From positions 124,001 to 188,000 of the forward strand of contig VWRR01000016.1 in NCBI GenBank assembly GCA_013995675.1: a DNA stretch of 64,000 nt, written 5' to 3'. The notes beneath the pieces were generated by a model, which was not told where the DNA came from, ran no database searches, and was given only the letters and a program-made list of their open reading frames with translations. The stretch's first letter is position 1. Each line of letters begins with the position of its first letter. Position numbers and translations under genes: made by a program. The stretch comes from Cyanidiococcus yangmingshanensis. Its lineage: Eukaryota > Rhodophyta > Bangiophyceae > Cyanidiales > Cyanidiaceae. Positions 23,646-34,365 of the stretch are shown here, in pieces.

Positions 23646-24407
23646 ATGTTTTCTACTTTCTGTTCCGGACCTAAAACTGGGTCTTACACGGGCTCCGCTT
23701 GCTGCGACTTATCTCCCGGCCATGCAGTGCCGCGGTTATGGCGCCGATCAACGCGAAACGTGCTCGCGCCTTTGACAGCGAGAAGACAGCGACTGGCAGG
23801 CGACTCAAGCTACATTGCTTGTTGTGCCGCAGAGGGTGGAGCTTCGGAGAAAGCGGCCCCAAAGGAGGGAGAGCAGTCTACCTGGGTTGCGGTGAAAGCC
23901 GCGATTGTCATCGAGGCCTCTCGGCCGTTTGTGTACAGAATGTTCGCTGATCTTGGTCGCGTGCAGGAGTGGTCAGCGTCCCTTGCACGGGTGACACGAT
24001 CTGAGACTGAGCCCGGGCTCGCTGAATGGAAGTTTTCGTGGCAGACAGTCGAGCTTGAATGGGTGACTCGAGACACCCGCATTGTGCCAAATCAGCGAAT
24101 TGAGTGGCGAAGCGTCTCCGGTTTGGAGCATGTGGGCGCTGTTACATTCGAGGATGCCAAAAACAGCACGTTCGTGAACTTGGAGTCGACAGTCTGTACG
24201 AGAGTCGCCATGAATATCCGCTACGATGCGAAATCATCGCTTGCTGCTGCCGTTCTGCGGGCGGGGGTAGTTCGCAACTTTGTGGAGACAGCAATTCTTA
24301 TGGACTTGAATCGTTTCCGGGAATACTGTCTACGGCAGCAACTCTTCGAAAGGCGTCGAATGCGCAATGTCCGGAACCAAGCAGGAAAGAGTGACAACCT
24401 GATTTAG
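23646..24407 (+). CDS. SRPBCC (polyketide cyclase/START-like) protein, probably plastid-targeted
   Basis: The SRPBCC fold binds hydrophobic ligands; cyanobacterial and plant members of the cyclase/dehydrase type are mostly uncharacterised. The first 60-70 residues are rich in Arg, Ser and Ala and look like a transit peptide. The core begins AAIVIEASRPFVYRMFADL and continues QEWSASLARV, WVTRDTRIVPNQRIEWRSV, then a helix VVRNFVETAILMDLNRFREY, which is the usual order (strand, two helices, strands, long C-terminal helix). ATG 23646 is the first ATG; an upstream TTG is in frame. Intact; no catalytic residue can be assigned. Confidence 0.8.
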   Translation: MFSTFCSGPKTGSYTGSACCDLSPGHAVPRLWRRSTRNVLAPLTARRQRLAGDSSYIACCAAEGGASEKAAPKEGEQSTWVAVKAAIVIEASRPFVYRMFADLGRVQEWSASLARVTRSETEPGLAEWKFSWQTVELEWVTRDTRIVPNQRIEWRSVSGLEHVGAVTFEDAKNSTFVNLESTVCTRVAMNIRYDAKSSLAAAVLRAGVVRNFVETAILMDLNRFREYCLRQQLFERRRMRNVRNQAGKSDNLI

Positions 24408-26535
24408 AGCATTCTTTCTGGGGACAGATTTGGCGAGAACGCACTCACAGAACTGCCTGACACGTACACTGGCATGCGCATGAATCTGTGAGTTCATTCG
24501 CACCTAAGAGCGCAACTCGGATCCATAGACCTGGCTTGGAATGAGTGGGTCTCGACCTAGGGGGCGATCTTGCACGCGTGCAACCACAGAGTCTTGCCGT
24601 GTTGGCCAACGGATGTATTCAGTGAAGCCGTAGCCGGAAATGTGTTTACCCTGGAATAGGGCCTGGTCCTATCCGAGTCTATGTGATTCGCTGATTTTAA
24701 TATGCTGAAAGGACCAAGATAGACGTTTCAGACACGCTAATATAGGGGTCATTGCAGTCCAAGAACGCGGGAAAACGTGTCCCTCCTCGGATGAGCAGAC
24801 TGCCCTACTGCTCTACAGTCTTGTGGCGTTTTCTGGGCAGGGCCTTTGCCAGAGTTTTGATAAATCAAGTACTCGCATTTCTTTGTCTCTCTCCGGAATC
24901 AGGATGGCCTGAATGCTTTCTGCATTTCGGCACTGCAGTTCTACTGGAAGATCGGCGTATTCAGTTGTTCGCTCCGCGCTGCCAGACTGACCGACAGACC
25001 CAATCCCTGCTTCTGCTCATTCCTGCATCTCGATTATATAGTCCGGCATATGAAGTATCGATCCTTCGCCGAGGCTCAAAGCCGTTCTTACGAATGCATC
25101 AAGAACCGAAACTCAAGACCAGTGCTTTTGACCTGCTGTCAGGGGCAAATCAGCGGAGACTCTCCCGAAGAGTTTATGTCGCAGGCAAATATATGTAAAG
25201 ATGTCAATCGCGTGAACGTCAACCCTCGGGCGCCTCATTCGCTCGGTTGCACTACACCATGAATACTCTAATAAGAACATAACAGTACACATACTTTTCG
25301 ACTCTGTTGACGAAAACAGATACAGCAGGAAAAATTTGTTTTCAACTCTGAGAAGTCATGTCGTCCCTGGTCCGTCCTTAATAGTCAAGTCTGCTGTTCT
25401 TCGACCTCGGTTGATCTCAGGACGAGACCTTGACTAGGTCGGTCGCACAGTGAACTGAGTTTCGGATCGTGGTGTTCCGCGTGTCCGTTCAGGCGATCCA
25501 GATGCGCTAAGGCGCTACTAGACAACGTAAACGCAGGTGATGTACAAGCGAGTGCTCCTTTTTAGGTCTTGGTATCCCTGCATAAGCATCAGGTATGACC
25601 ATGAAGGAAATGGCAAATTTGCAGGAAGCTGTTCAATGCGAACAGTCATTGAAGTGGATAACTTTCCCCACGCCTATAAAACTCGATCGTTACCGGCGCC
25701 TTGACCTCCAAGGACTGCGAACGCAATCTAGGATGCATAAAAAGAATACATAAACATGAACCGACTTGTTGTTGAATCTTCGTGAGCGCCACCTGGATCG
25801 TCTCTAGAGGTTGCCTGTCGGTGCTTGTCCGCCAGCGCCTTTCCGACAGCGAGGTTCTTGTCTCTCAGGATACCTGGACAGCGAGCCTTGTACACCTATG
25901 CGGCTTCCGAATTCGTATGCGTTCGCGCATGGACCCTAAGACATTGAAAACAAATCATGCGCGTCACAGCTTCGTATCCAAAAGCGATGCAATGCGACCT
26001 ACTCCGCAAAAAAAAAACAGCAACCCCTATAATAAGCAATGCAGTTGTTCAAAGAAGAGGCACTCCTCCAAGCGCGCCGACTCAGACGTTGCACAATACA
26101 GATCGCTTCCGACGATGCCATTTTGAGAGAACGAACACCTTGAATACCGTTCCATCACAAAGATTCCAAACTCGCCAGCTGCAACTAATAAGAGACCTCG
26201 GAGCGCACCTGCAAAGTTCTGATGCCTCGAAACAATCGGCAGTGTCCCAGGGCACCCGATATTGACACCCACCGATCGACAAAGATCGCACAGTGGCTCG
26301 CGATCGCGCCGAGCGAATCCATGCAGCCAGCGCGAGATCCGTGGCCGGTTGCTCGGCCTTGCCGCGGAGGCGCCACACGCGGCCTGGCCAAGAACTGGAC
26401 GGCGCGCGACGGAAGGCCTGGCTTTGGGTGTCTTTTTAGCGAGCGACCTGAGTTGCACAAGGGTTCACGGTTATTGCTTACGCTTGTTTTGGCTATCCTC
26501 TCTTGTTAGTTTGGATTTTGTGTTGAGGGAACAAT
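24408..26535. other. Intergenic, no supported gene
   Basis: The largest gaps in this half of the window include this 2.1 kb stretch. A 148-codon plus frame at 24752-25198 has no recognisable domain. The last 250 bases before the PHR2-like gene look richer in G and C. Confidence 0.55.
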
Positions 26536-27837
26536 ATGAGTTTGCATTTTGCCTTTGTTCTGACGACAAAGGCGACCTTGCCGGTGCTGCCGTATCGACA
26601 GGTAGGCTCTGCGGCGCGTGCGCGCAGACGCTACCGGGAACACAAGCTGGTGCACTTGGCCTCAGTGCGGCACCCGCTGGTAATGCATGGCGTGTCAACA
26701 CTTGCGGAGGGATCTTTGGAAAGAGGTGGGACGTTCTGGAGCGCACAGAATCTTGGTCTGGAGCCTGCGCCCATGTTCATCGGAGCTGACCTGGGAAAGA
26801 ACGCTGAATTCGGTGGAAAGGGTGGTGGGGTCGTTTTGCTATGGTTCCGCTCTGATCTGCGCCTGGACGATAATCCTGCATTAAGTGCAGCGCTAGAGGA
26901 GGGTTCGAGTGTGCTTCCCGTTTATTGTTTCGACCCGAGACAGTTTGGGAAGACTTCGTTTGGATTTGAGAAGACTGGGCGCTATCGGGCCAGATTTCTC
27001 ATCGAGTCAGTCGCCGATCTACGGAACGCGTTGAAAAAGAAAGGAAACAACTTGCTCATTCGGATAGGAAAGCCAGAAGAGGTGCTGCCGGATTTGTGTC
27101 GCAAGTATGAGATCAAGAAAGTCTTATTCCACCAGGAGGTGACATTTGAGGAGTTGGAGTGCGAGGAGGCTGTGACTCGGAGGCTAGAGGAGATGAAGAT
27201 AGAGGTACGTCCGTTTTGGACGAATACTTTGTATGCTGTGGAAGATTTGCCGTTCCCTGTTGAGGAAACGCCCGATGTGTATACGGAATATCGCCTTGCG
27301 GTTGAACAAAAATCAAGGGTCCGAGACCCGCTCTCAGCTCCGGAAGAGGTCAGAGCGATTCCACGACGAGTCGACTATGGCACGGTGCCTTCACTGCAGG
27401 AACTGGGATTGGGCGATATCCCCAAATCGTCAGAACATGGACACATGAACGCCACTAGTTCAAACATCCACAATTTCCGCGGTGGGGAATCCGAAGCGCA
27501 GAAGCGGCTCGCCCAGTATGTGCAGGAGGCCAAGCTGGCATTAACAGCTGGTGGCGATGTCGAGAGAGCGGCGGCTCACCTGGGCGCAGATTTTAGTTGC
27601 AAGATATCTCCCTGGTTAGCTCTGGGTTGTGTTTCTCCGCGGAGAATTTTCGGCGAGATTCGAGACCAAGCGCTGAACGGATCAGACGGGGTGCAGAAAT
27701 CAACGACCTTTTTTGAGCTTGTCTGGCGCGACTTTTTCCGTCTCATAACCTACAAATATTCGACCAGTCGTTTACGCAAGTCAGAGAAAGCCGCAGGTAT
27801 GCCGAATAGAGCGCCTGTTGCTGCCGCAGCATCCTAA
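26536..27837 (+). CDS. PHR2: PHR2-like cryptochrome/photolyase homologue, naturally short, probably plastid-targeted
   Basis: It belongs to the cryptochrome/photolyase superfamily, close to CRY-DASH. After a leader of about 95 residues, VVLLWFRSDLRLDDNPALS opens the alpha/beta antenna-type domain; VLPVYCFDPRQFG and RYRARFLIESVADLR follow. The helical half contains SCKISPWLALGCVSPRRI and ends soon after ELVWRDFFRLITYKYS. Most of the C-terminal FAD-binding helical domain of true photolyases is missing, but Arabidopsis PHR2 ends at the same 'WRDFF..IT.KYSS' point, so this is the family's normal length and not a truncation. PHR2 function is not well established; without a complete FAD pocket photolyase activity is doubtful. 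Single intact exon. Confidence 0.9.
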   Translation: MSLHFAFVLTTKATLPVLPYRQVGSAARARRRYREHKLVHLASVRHPLVMHGVSTLAEGSLERGGTFWSAQNLGLEPAPMFIGADLGKNAEFGGKGGGVVLLWFRSDLRLDDNPALSAALEEGSSVLPVYCFDPRQFGKTSFGFEKTGRYRARFLIESVADLRNALKKKGNNLLIRIGKPEEVLPDLCRKYEIKKVLFHQEVTFEELECEEAVTRRLEEMKIEVRPFWTNTLYAVEDLPFPVEETPDVYTEYRLAVEQKSRVRDPLSAPEEVRAIPRRVDYGTVPSLQELGLGDIPKSSEHGHMNATSSNIHNFRGGESEAQKRLAQYVQEAKLALTAGGDVERAAAHLGADFSCKISPWLALGCVSPRRIFGEIRDQALNGSDGVQKSTTFFELVWRDFFRLITYKYSTSRLRKSEKAAGMPNRAPVAAAAS

Positions 27838-29706
27838 GCAATCTAGAATAATGCGTTCTGAATTGGTGGTTTTGGACGATTACAAAGTTTACTCATCAAC
27901 GGAGATGGAATTGCCTCATAGTACCGGTTCGTTCAGGTTTTAAACTTTCCGACTCTAGTTGACACAGCGGCATATCGGTCCATCCTACGGGACGCGTCAC
28001 AGCGTGCGCATAGGGCGTTGAACGCGTCTTGGTCATGTTGCTGAAAGCGCGGTGCTTCCACTCGGCAGATTCGGGGCTCAAATCCTTGTCTGCACAAAGA
28101 GAAGCGACAAGTGTATTTTAGAAAGCTCGAAGAGACCTTCCTCTCTGTATATCGTGCACGGGTACTTTTGCAGGACCCATCGAAGCTAGCTAACCTGGAT
28201 CATACTTGATGCACCTGATTCCTCGATGCGATATTCCAGTACTATCATTCGAACGGACGGAAAAATGAACCTTGCTTGCGATGGTTGAAAAGCTCTTCGT
28301 CAATGCAGAGAGACCAAATCAAAAGGACAGTACCGAAAATTCCACGTATTTTGAGGCGCAAACGGCCCTATGCTATCACCAAGAAACAATATTCGGTATA
28401 TGGCATCAATAGGAGTCGCAAATGCTGCAGAGAACTCGAACGTGCGGACATGGCTTGTTATTTGGAACCATATACCTCCAAGTGCTGGCCAGTGACTTGA
28501 GCTCGTCGTCCGAGCGGAGGGCAGAAGCGTACAACCTAGCTAGGAAATTCCTCGGATGAATATTCTGCAAATGATGGACTTGAGCGTACTTTCCTGACCT
28601 GATAACCATTGTCAGCGTATTCTTCTAGCTTGGGGGAGCATGGAACGAGTCATCTCTGCTTAGTGACCGTTCTGTTTTCGAATGATAGGACCAAGCGCTG
28701 ACGGAAGCGCCTTTTCGTAGAAATCCGGCATGGATCCTTTCGACCAAAGACGACGGGACCTTTTGCAGGGATGCAGACCTGCCGCAGGGAATGCATATAT
28801 GGAGCTCAACCTTCTCCTCGGTCGATTTGACCTGGAGGCATTCTTCTCTATCATGAGTGTGCGCGCATCTGACTTGGTGCTCGATAAGTTTGAGGTAATC
28901 ATGCGCAAGCTTGGATACTTGGGTTGCATTGATTGGGTATCCTTGCCCTACGAAACGGCGATAGGCAGCGAAATGGTTTCATCACAGAAGCAAAGCTTAT
29001 GTCGGGAAGATTCAGACCATGTTCCATGTGTGCAGAGACGATGCCGGATCACCTGTGCCATTTGCTCGCGAGAGCGTGGATGGAACAATCTGGTTAGATT
29101 TCTGGGTCCACGCTCTCAAGTTTGTTAGCCGACGTTAGAAACATGGTTCGCCTCGCCGATGCCATCAGCACATATTTTTCATGATGTCGAGCGCCTAGAA
29201 GAGCACCAATTCCGTGATATTCGCGCCGTTGGCACGAGAAACTTGCGCTGTGAATTGCTCGTGTTGAATGATGCCCAGGGAATGGGAGCAGTTTCGGCGC
29301 CCTTACAGTAAGCGAACTCACTGATGTTGGATCTTCGGTAGTTGCGGATTGACTTGTGGTAATTTTGACCTCGTCATTGACGAAATTGCTGAAAATTCGC
29401 GCCACTTTTCGAAGGACTACATTGCATCATCGTGCGCACCGAGTCATTCCGGGAGCGAAGAACCCGCAAACTCCGACCGATCAGAGCATTTTTCTCCAGA
29501 AAAGCAGACACTACGTCCAGTGCCCACAATATGAACGCCTGGACCCAGTCTACGGGCACGCTGGATGGTGCAATTACCCGGAGCGTTCCTGTGAGTAGCA
29601 CACTCATGTGCGGTGGCTCGCGGCACCAGCGACACTTCAGCATCATGAGATTGAATATCACAGGGCAGCGGCCAGTCTGCTCCATGTTATAATTTCATTT
29701 ATCAGC
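27838..29706. other. Intergenic, no supported gene
   Basis: Between convergent PHR2-like and DHHC genes. Only short unrecognised frames; no repeat or structured RNA noticed. Confidence 0.6.
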
Positions 29707-30873
29707 TTATACAAAGACACGATGGCGAGCATTGGTTTCCCAATGAACACCATTGCCACGACGATGACCGTACCAGATTGGCAGCAACCAACCCCATAGA
29801 TTCTCTCCAAAGACACTTTTCCAGTTTGCGCTTGCACCCAAATCAAAGGCCTCTAGAACCACTGCAGCGGCAGGATCGGTAACTTCGTAGGTTTCTATTG
29901 TAGTCTTATTCCTGAGCACCAGGTAAGTGTGAAACCCTGCGAAAAACAGCAGCGTAAAAGAGAACACCAAGCAAATAATCCACCCTAGCAAGCCAAGAAT
30001 GACGATCACAAACTCTCTCGTCTGCTCGTTCGTTGTCTCTTCCACGAGTCGATGCAGAATTGCTGGCAAGGAAATCACGGCGGTTATAAGGCTAGCCAAA
30101 AAAGCATAATAGAGAAACTGCACAAAAAATTTGTGATTGTAGAAACCAATCGTATTGTTGGTCCACGGGCAATAATGGTCCATTTTGAGGACGCAGCGCC
30201 CCAGGGCACTGCAGTGATGTGTTCGGTCGGGCTTGTAAGTAAGACATTTGCTACAGAACCGATATCGCCCGAATGAATTTCGCATCAAAACGGTCGCAGG
30301 GAGTTTGATCTTGTCATTTGGCAAAAAACGGGGCCGTTGGGCCAACATACCCTGTTCTGAGCTGTCGTACAGACCAGCTCCGTCCATCTGTTCCAAGAGC
30401 CTCCGCGCCTCGGGAGAGCCTCTCAACTCTAAGGGCCATCCTAGACAGGCGAACGACCACGAAGGAGGAACCGAACCCGGGTCGACCAAAACCACGGCAG
30501 TGTATGACCAAATCATCAGGGCCAAGATGCCATGAACTATCACAAGTCCTGCTTTTGCCAAGAGGGGCCTAGTAGCTAGCATAGGCAGTAGAGTCACAAT
30601 CACAACAGAAATATAACCCAAACTGACGATGAAACAAACTGCTACGACTGGGAACAGGCCGAGCAGACGTGGCGCAGAAAACCCGAGAACGCGGAGTCCC
30701 GGGTATAAACTCCGAAGTGAACCTTGACACCACGAGATCAAGCTTCTCATACTCTTAAAAATAGGGACATTGCCATACGAAGAAACACATCGAGCAACCA
30801 AGGACTCTGGGGCCCTGGCCAGAGCCACTGGAGTCCTTTCCTGTATATGACACCAATTTCGTGCCGGAGGCAT
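29707..30873 (-). CDS. DHHC-type protein S-acyltransferase with DHYC active site
   Basis: These membrane enzymes attach palmitate to cysteines of target proteins in Golgi, endosome or plasma membrane. Four hydrophobic segments are visible: two before the Cys-rich domain (LFPVVAVCFIVSLGYISVV and LVIVHGILALMIWSYTAVV) and two after. The Cys-rich domain reads FCSKCLTYKPDRTHHC, then SALGRC, MDHYCPWTNNT and IGFYNHKFF. Active-site Cys is kept, but DHHC is DHYC, and two zinc cysteines of the standard pattern are Leu and Thr. A TTxE-like motif occurs as TTIETYE. ATG 30873 is used instead of an upstream GTG; a later start at MRSLISW is possible. Intact. Confidence 0.92.
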   Translation of the reverse strand: MPPARNWCHIQERTPVALARAPESLVARCVSSYGNVPIFKSMRSLISWCQGSLRSLYPGLRVLGFSAPRLLGLFPVVAVCFIVSLGYISVVIVTLLPMLATRPLLAKAGLVIVHGILALMIWSYTAVVLVDPGSVPPSWSFACLGWPLELRGSPEARRLLEQMDGAGLYDSSEQGMLAQRPRFLPNDKIKLPATVLMRNSFGRYRFCSKCLTYKPDRTHHCSALGRCVLKMDHYCPWTNNTIGFYNHKFFVQFLYYAFLASLITAVISLPAILHRLVEETTNEQTREFVIVILGLLGWIICLVFSFTLLFFAGFHTYLVLRNKTTIETYEVTDPAAAVVLEAFDLGASANWKSVFGENLWGWLLPIWYGHRRGNGVHWETNARHRVFV

Positions 30874-32715
30874 CTTCGACTCTATCACGATCAGGCTGTG
30901 TCCATGGACGATCTTCGACTCGGCATGCCACCAGAGCGATGTGACTTTGACACGATTCTTTCTGTTCTTAGCTTAATATTACCTAAAAAGCGAATGAGAG
31001 ATAGATACAAGAGTCTCTCCAACCCAGAGGCGCACTGGAAGATCCGTGCCCGGTGCTTTATTACACTCCAGGAAAAAGAGCCTTCGCCGCCGACGAGCCT
31101 CGGACTCAGGACATATTGTAACTCGGATTAGAATTCGGAAGCAGGACGTTACTGCGCAAGGTTATTTCGTTGCGTGGCTCGGCTGGATCACGCCTCCGTC
31201 GGTTTATAGAAGCCGACTGACCTTACGTGTTTACCTAAGAAAGTCAGACGTTTTACGGAGACTGAAATATATGCAAGATATATTTTCGATCTAGTGCTCA
31301 TAGAACCCACAGCGCTTTCCAATGTACATGGCGAGCGTGCGGGAACAAAAGACAGGAGAATGAGGCGCCTTATCGTCCAACTACCACTCGGGAGTCGTAA
31401 AATGATGTTGGTCGCTGGAGACCAGTCGCCCTTCCCTGCAAACTACCTATATCTCGTACGAATAGGAAATAGCCACCGTTTTCGAAAGACATGGTTTGCA
31501 GCCTCCATTGGAGTTTGCAATCGCTCGGAGCAACTAACAAGTTTGTGTTTCAGAACCAGAGCCATCACTTCTGCCGCATAAGAGGTTTCCCCGACGACGT
31601 TGCGCTTCACGATTCCTGCATGAGCGATGCCCACATTGCAAAGATTAGACTGTGCGTTTCGCAAGTGATTAGCTGATTCTTTGTTTTTTTAAAGATAGAC
31701 CCATCTACCTTTGGTGATGACGGTGATCATACTGAGAAAAAATCTGTTCAAGCGAGCACGCAGTCCCAGACGGCTTGTCTACGATCGATGAAACTAGGCG
31801 AACGCTCCCGGGAACCGCTGTTCCGCTGGCGTGTTCGATGGATGCGTCCCTGAACCCCGTTCGGGTGAGGAAACCTCCGCTTCGAAGGATACAATTTCAA
31901 CAAGGACGCCAGAAGCTGGCGGATGCAGACAGAAATTGTTCCAGTCTTTCGGTGGAGAGTATCAGCCATTAATGGCCCAGATCGAATAGCCGCAAAACGA
32001 TTATTTGGGGGAAGACCTCTTTCGATGTTGCCACGAGCCCGCTGACCGCACCGAGATGCGAACGAATGCTCTGACCCATCAGGAGTTCGAGGGAATAAGC
32101 AACAATAGACAATAACGATGTCCCGTGATCAATTTCGACGCAACATTCGTCGTCGGACGTCCCCGATAAAGAGTCTAGATAAACGCTGAAAGACCGGAAA
32201 CCCTCGTATCAACCTGCTCTCCTGTTCTCGCCGGGTACAGCGAGAGCCGCCGAGAGCACTTTCAAGTGATCAGGGGTCTCCATCGATGGAGCCCCTATAG
32301 CAAGCAAAAATAGTCATGCAACTGTTCGGAAGCGAAGATATATCCTCTAAAATGCTGCATTCTGCTCGGGCACACCTCGACGCGCAAGCAGGTGCTGGGC
32401 ACGGAATCTCGCGCCTGGTTGCGCGCGAACCTCATTCGCTAGGCCGTGGAATCGAAACAACGCCCTCGCAACAGATGCTCTCTCGATACGGCTTTATATA
32501 CCGTTTTCAGCCTTCGATCGACATGCGCGGGGGCATGGAGATGTCACACCATCGTAGTGGTAACTCGAGGCATTCGCATTGCCTCGCCCCGGGTTCTGGA
32601 CGTGGCGCCAACCGCACGATTCCCGGTGCCTCCAACTTTTTGAGCACATCTCCTGTAGGGAAAACTAACTCTTCGTTTTGCGCGTGGTGCGGATACATCG
32701 GGTGGAACCAGCAAA
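30874..32715. other. Intergenic, no supported gene
   Basis: Separates the divergent DHHC and KCS genes by 1.8 kb. Frames in it (such as 31294-31581 and 32316-32741 plus) have no recognisable domain; the second overlaps the KCS start in another frame. Confidence 0.6.
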
Positions 32716-34365
32716 ATGCCGCCATCTCAGGATGCGCCTGAGTTTGACCGAACTGGAGCTCCGGAAGCGATGCCGAACGGCGTTTCAAACGCTCACAGCC
32801 GGCGACCTTCCAATCCCCTCGCAGCGCTCTCTGTGTCAACAAGGGCTTTATGGCAACGAGTGCAACTGCAGTACCTTCAAGAGCGCGAAACAGGCACCTG
32901 GGTAAATCTTTCATATATTTTTTCAGGATATAGGTCGTGGGATATACTGCAGAACCTCTCTCACTTCTTCCTTGGAGTGTTCGTGGTTGTCTCCTTCGCG
33001 ACTATATACGAAGCATATTACACGGCGCCAGCGCTGAGCCTGCTCGGTCGGACATATCGATACAATATAATCGAAACAGCGGTGGTGTTCCTGGTTCTCA
33101 TCACCAGCGGCGTAATCTATTTTTCATGGCGTAGACGACCTATGTATCTGATCGATTTTGTGACTTTTCTTCCGCCGGATCGATTACGAATCTCGAAAGA
33201 ATTATTTTTGAAGCTTTCGAACGACTCTCAGTGCTTTTCTCCGGAATCGATAGAGTTCCAGCGAAAGCTACTAGATCGTTCCGGTGTAGGCGATAGTTCA
33301 TACTTTCCAGAAGCGATGTTCCGGGCGAAAGAGATCGCTGCGAATGGCGGACGGGCTGGTCATGTTTTGAGCATGGCAAGCGCACGACAAGAGGCGGAAA
33401 TGGTTCTTTTTACAACAGTGGCAGACCTGTTGCGGCGAACGAAAACTAGAGCGGAGGACATTGATATCCTCATCGTGAATTGTTCCCTGTTTAATCCGAC
33501 CCCGTCGCTCACATCTATGATCGTGAACCATTTCAAAATGAAGTCAAGCATCCGAACATATAACCTCTCCGGAATGGGATGTAGCGCAGGTTTGATTTCA
33601 ATCGACCTCGCCAAAGACTTGCTTCAGTGTCATGCGAACTCATTGTGCGTTGTTGTGAGCACTGAAAACATAACACAGAACTGGTACTTGGGCCAGGAGC
33701 GCAGCATGCTGATAACGAATACTTTGTTCCGCCTCGGTGGCGCAGCTATCCTGCTGAGCAATCGAGGCCGCGACGTTCGGCGAGCAAAGTATTCCCTGTT
33801 GCATACTGTCCGAACTCATAGAGGTGCAGACGATTTGGCTTATCGCTGCATTTATCAAGAGGAAGACAAAGCGGGCATTCGTGGTGTACGACTGTCAAAG
33901 CAAATCATGGATATTGCTGGCGAGACGCTCAGAGAGAATATTTTTCGCTTGGGACCATTGGTATTCCCTCTCGACGTACATATCCGTTTCTTCATGAATC
34001 TAGCCCGCCGAAAGTATTTAGGGCAGCGGCATCTCAAGTCATACGTCCCAGATTTTCACAGAGCTTTCCAACATTTTTGCATCCATACCGGCGGTCGAGC
34101 GGTGATTGACACTCTGGAGACCTCCCTGAGACTCACTCCAGAGGATATAGAGCCTAGCCGCTTCGCCCTCCATCGCTATGGGAATACATCATCCGCATCG
34201 GTATGGTATGAACTACAATACATTGAGCGCTCTGGCAAGATGCGTCGAGGAGATAAGACTTGGCAAATCGCATTTGGAAGCGGCTTTAAATGCAATTCAG
34301 CTGTCTGGAAATGCCTGCGAAACATATCGGAGCGTGATGCGGCTCCGGAAGCCGTCGCCGCATAG
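32716..34365 (+). CDS. KCS: Plant-type 3-ketoacyl-CoA synthase (very-long-chain fatty acid elongase, FAE1 family)
   Basis: KCS condenses malonyl-CoA with long-chain acyl-CoA in the ER, the first and rate-limiting step of very-long-chain fatty acid elongation. The 549-residue intact protein has two N-terminal membrane helices (about residues 85-105 and 118-138), then YLIDFVTFLPPDRLRIS and the thiolase-fold domain. Catalytic residues in conserved context: Cys289 in NLSGMGCSAG, His457 in FCIHTGGRAVID and Asn490 in HRYGNTSSASVWYELQYIE; the His-Asn spacing equals that of plant KCS. The end WQIAFGSGFKCNSAVW is the KCS C-terminal signature. The start is the first ATG. Fungi and animals use ELO-type condensing enzymes, so this gene supports an archaeplastid host. 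Confidence 0.96.
   Translation: MPPSQDAPEFDRTGAPEAMPNGVSNAHSRRPSNPLAALSVSTRALWQRVQLQYLQERETGTWVNLSYIFSGYRSWDILQNLSHFFLGVFVVVSFATIYEAYYTAPALSLLGRTYRYNIIETAVVFLVLITSGVIYFSWRRRPMYLIDFVTFLPPDRLRISKELFLKLSNDSQCFSPESIEFQRKLLDRSGVGDSSYFPEAMFRAKEIAANGGRAGHVLSMASARQEAEMVLFTTVADLLRRTKTRAEDIDILIVNCSLFNPTPSLTSMIVNHFKMKSSIRTYNLSGMGCSAGLISIDLAKDLLQCHANSLCVVVSTENITQNWYLGQERSMLITNTLFRLGGAAILLSNRGRDVRRAKYSLLHTVRTHRGADDLAYRCIYQEEDKAGIRGVRLSKQIMDIAGETLRENIFRLGPLVFPLDVHIRFFMNLARRKYLGQRHLKSYVPDFHRAFQHFCIHTGGRAVIDTLETSLRLTPEDIEPSRFALHRYGNTSSASVWYELQYIERSGKMRRGDKTWQIAFGSGFKCNSAVWKCLRNISERDAAPEAVAA

Noticed and set aside
27600-27837. Truncated, broken CRY-DASH gene
   Set aside because: The end point and final residues agree with the natural end of plant PHR2 proteins.
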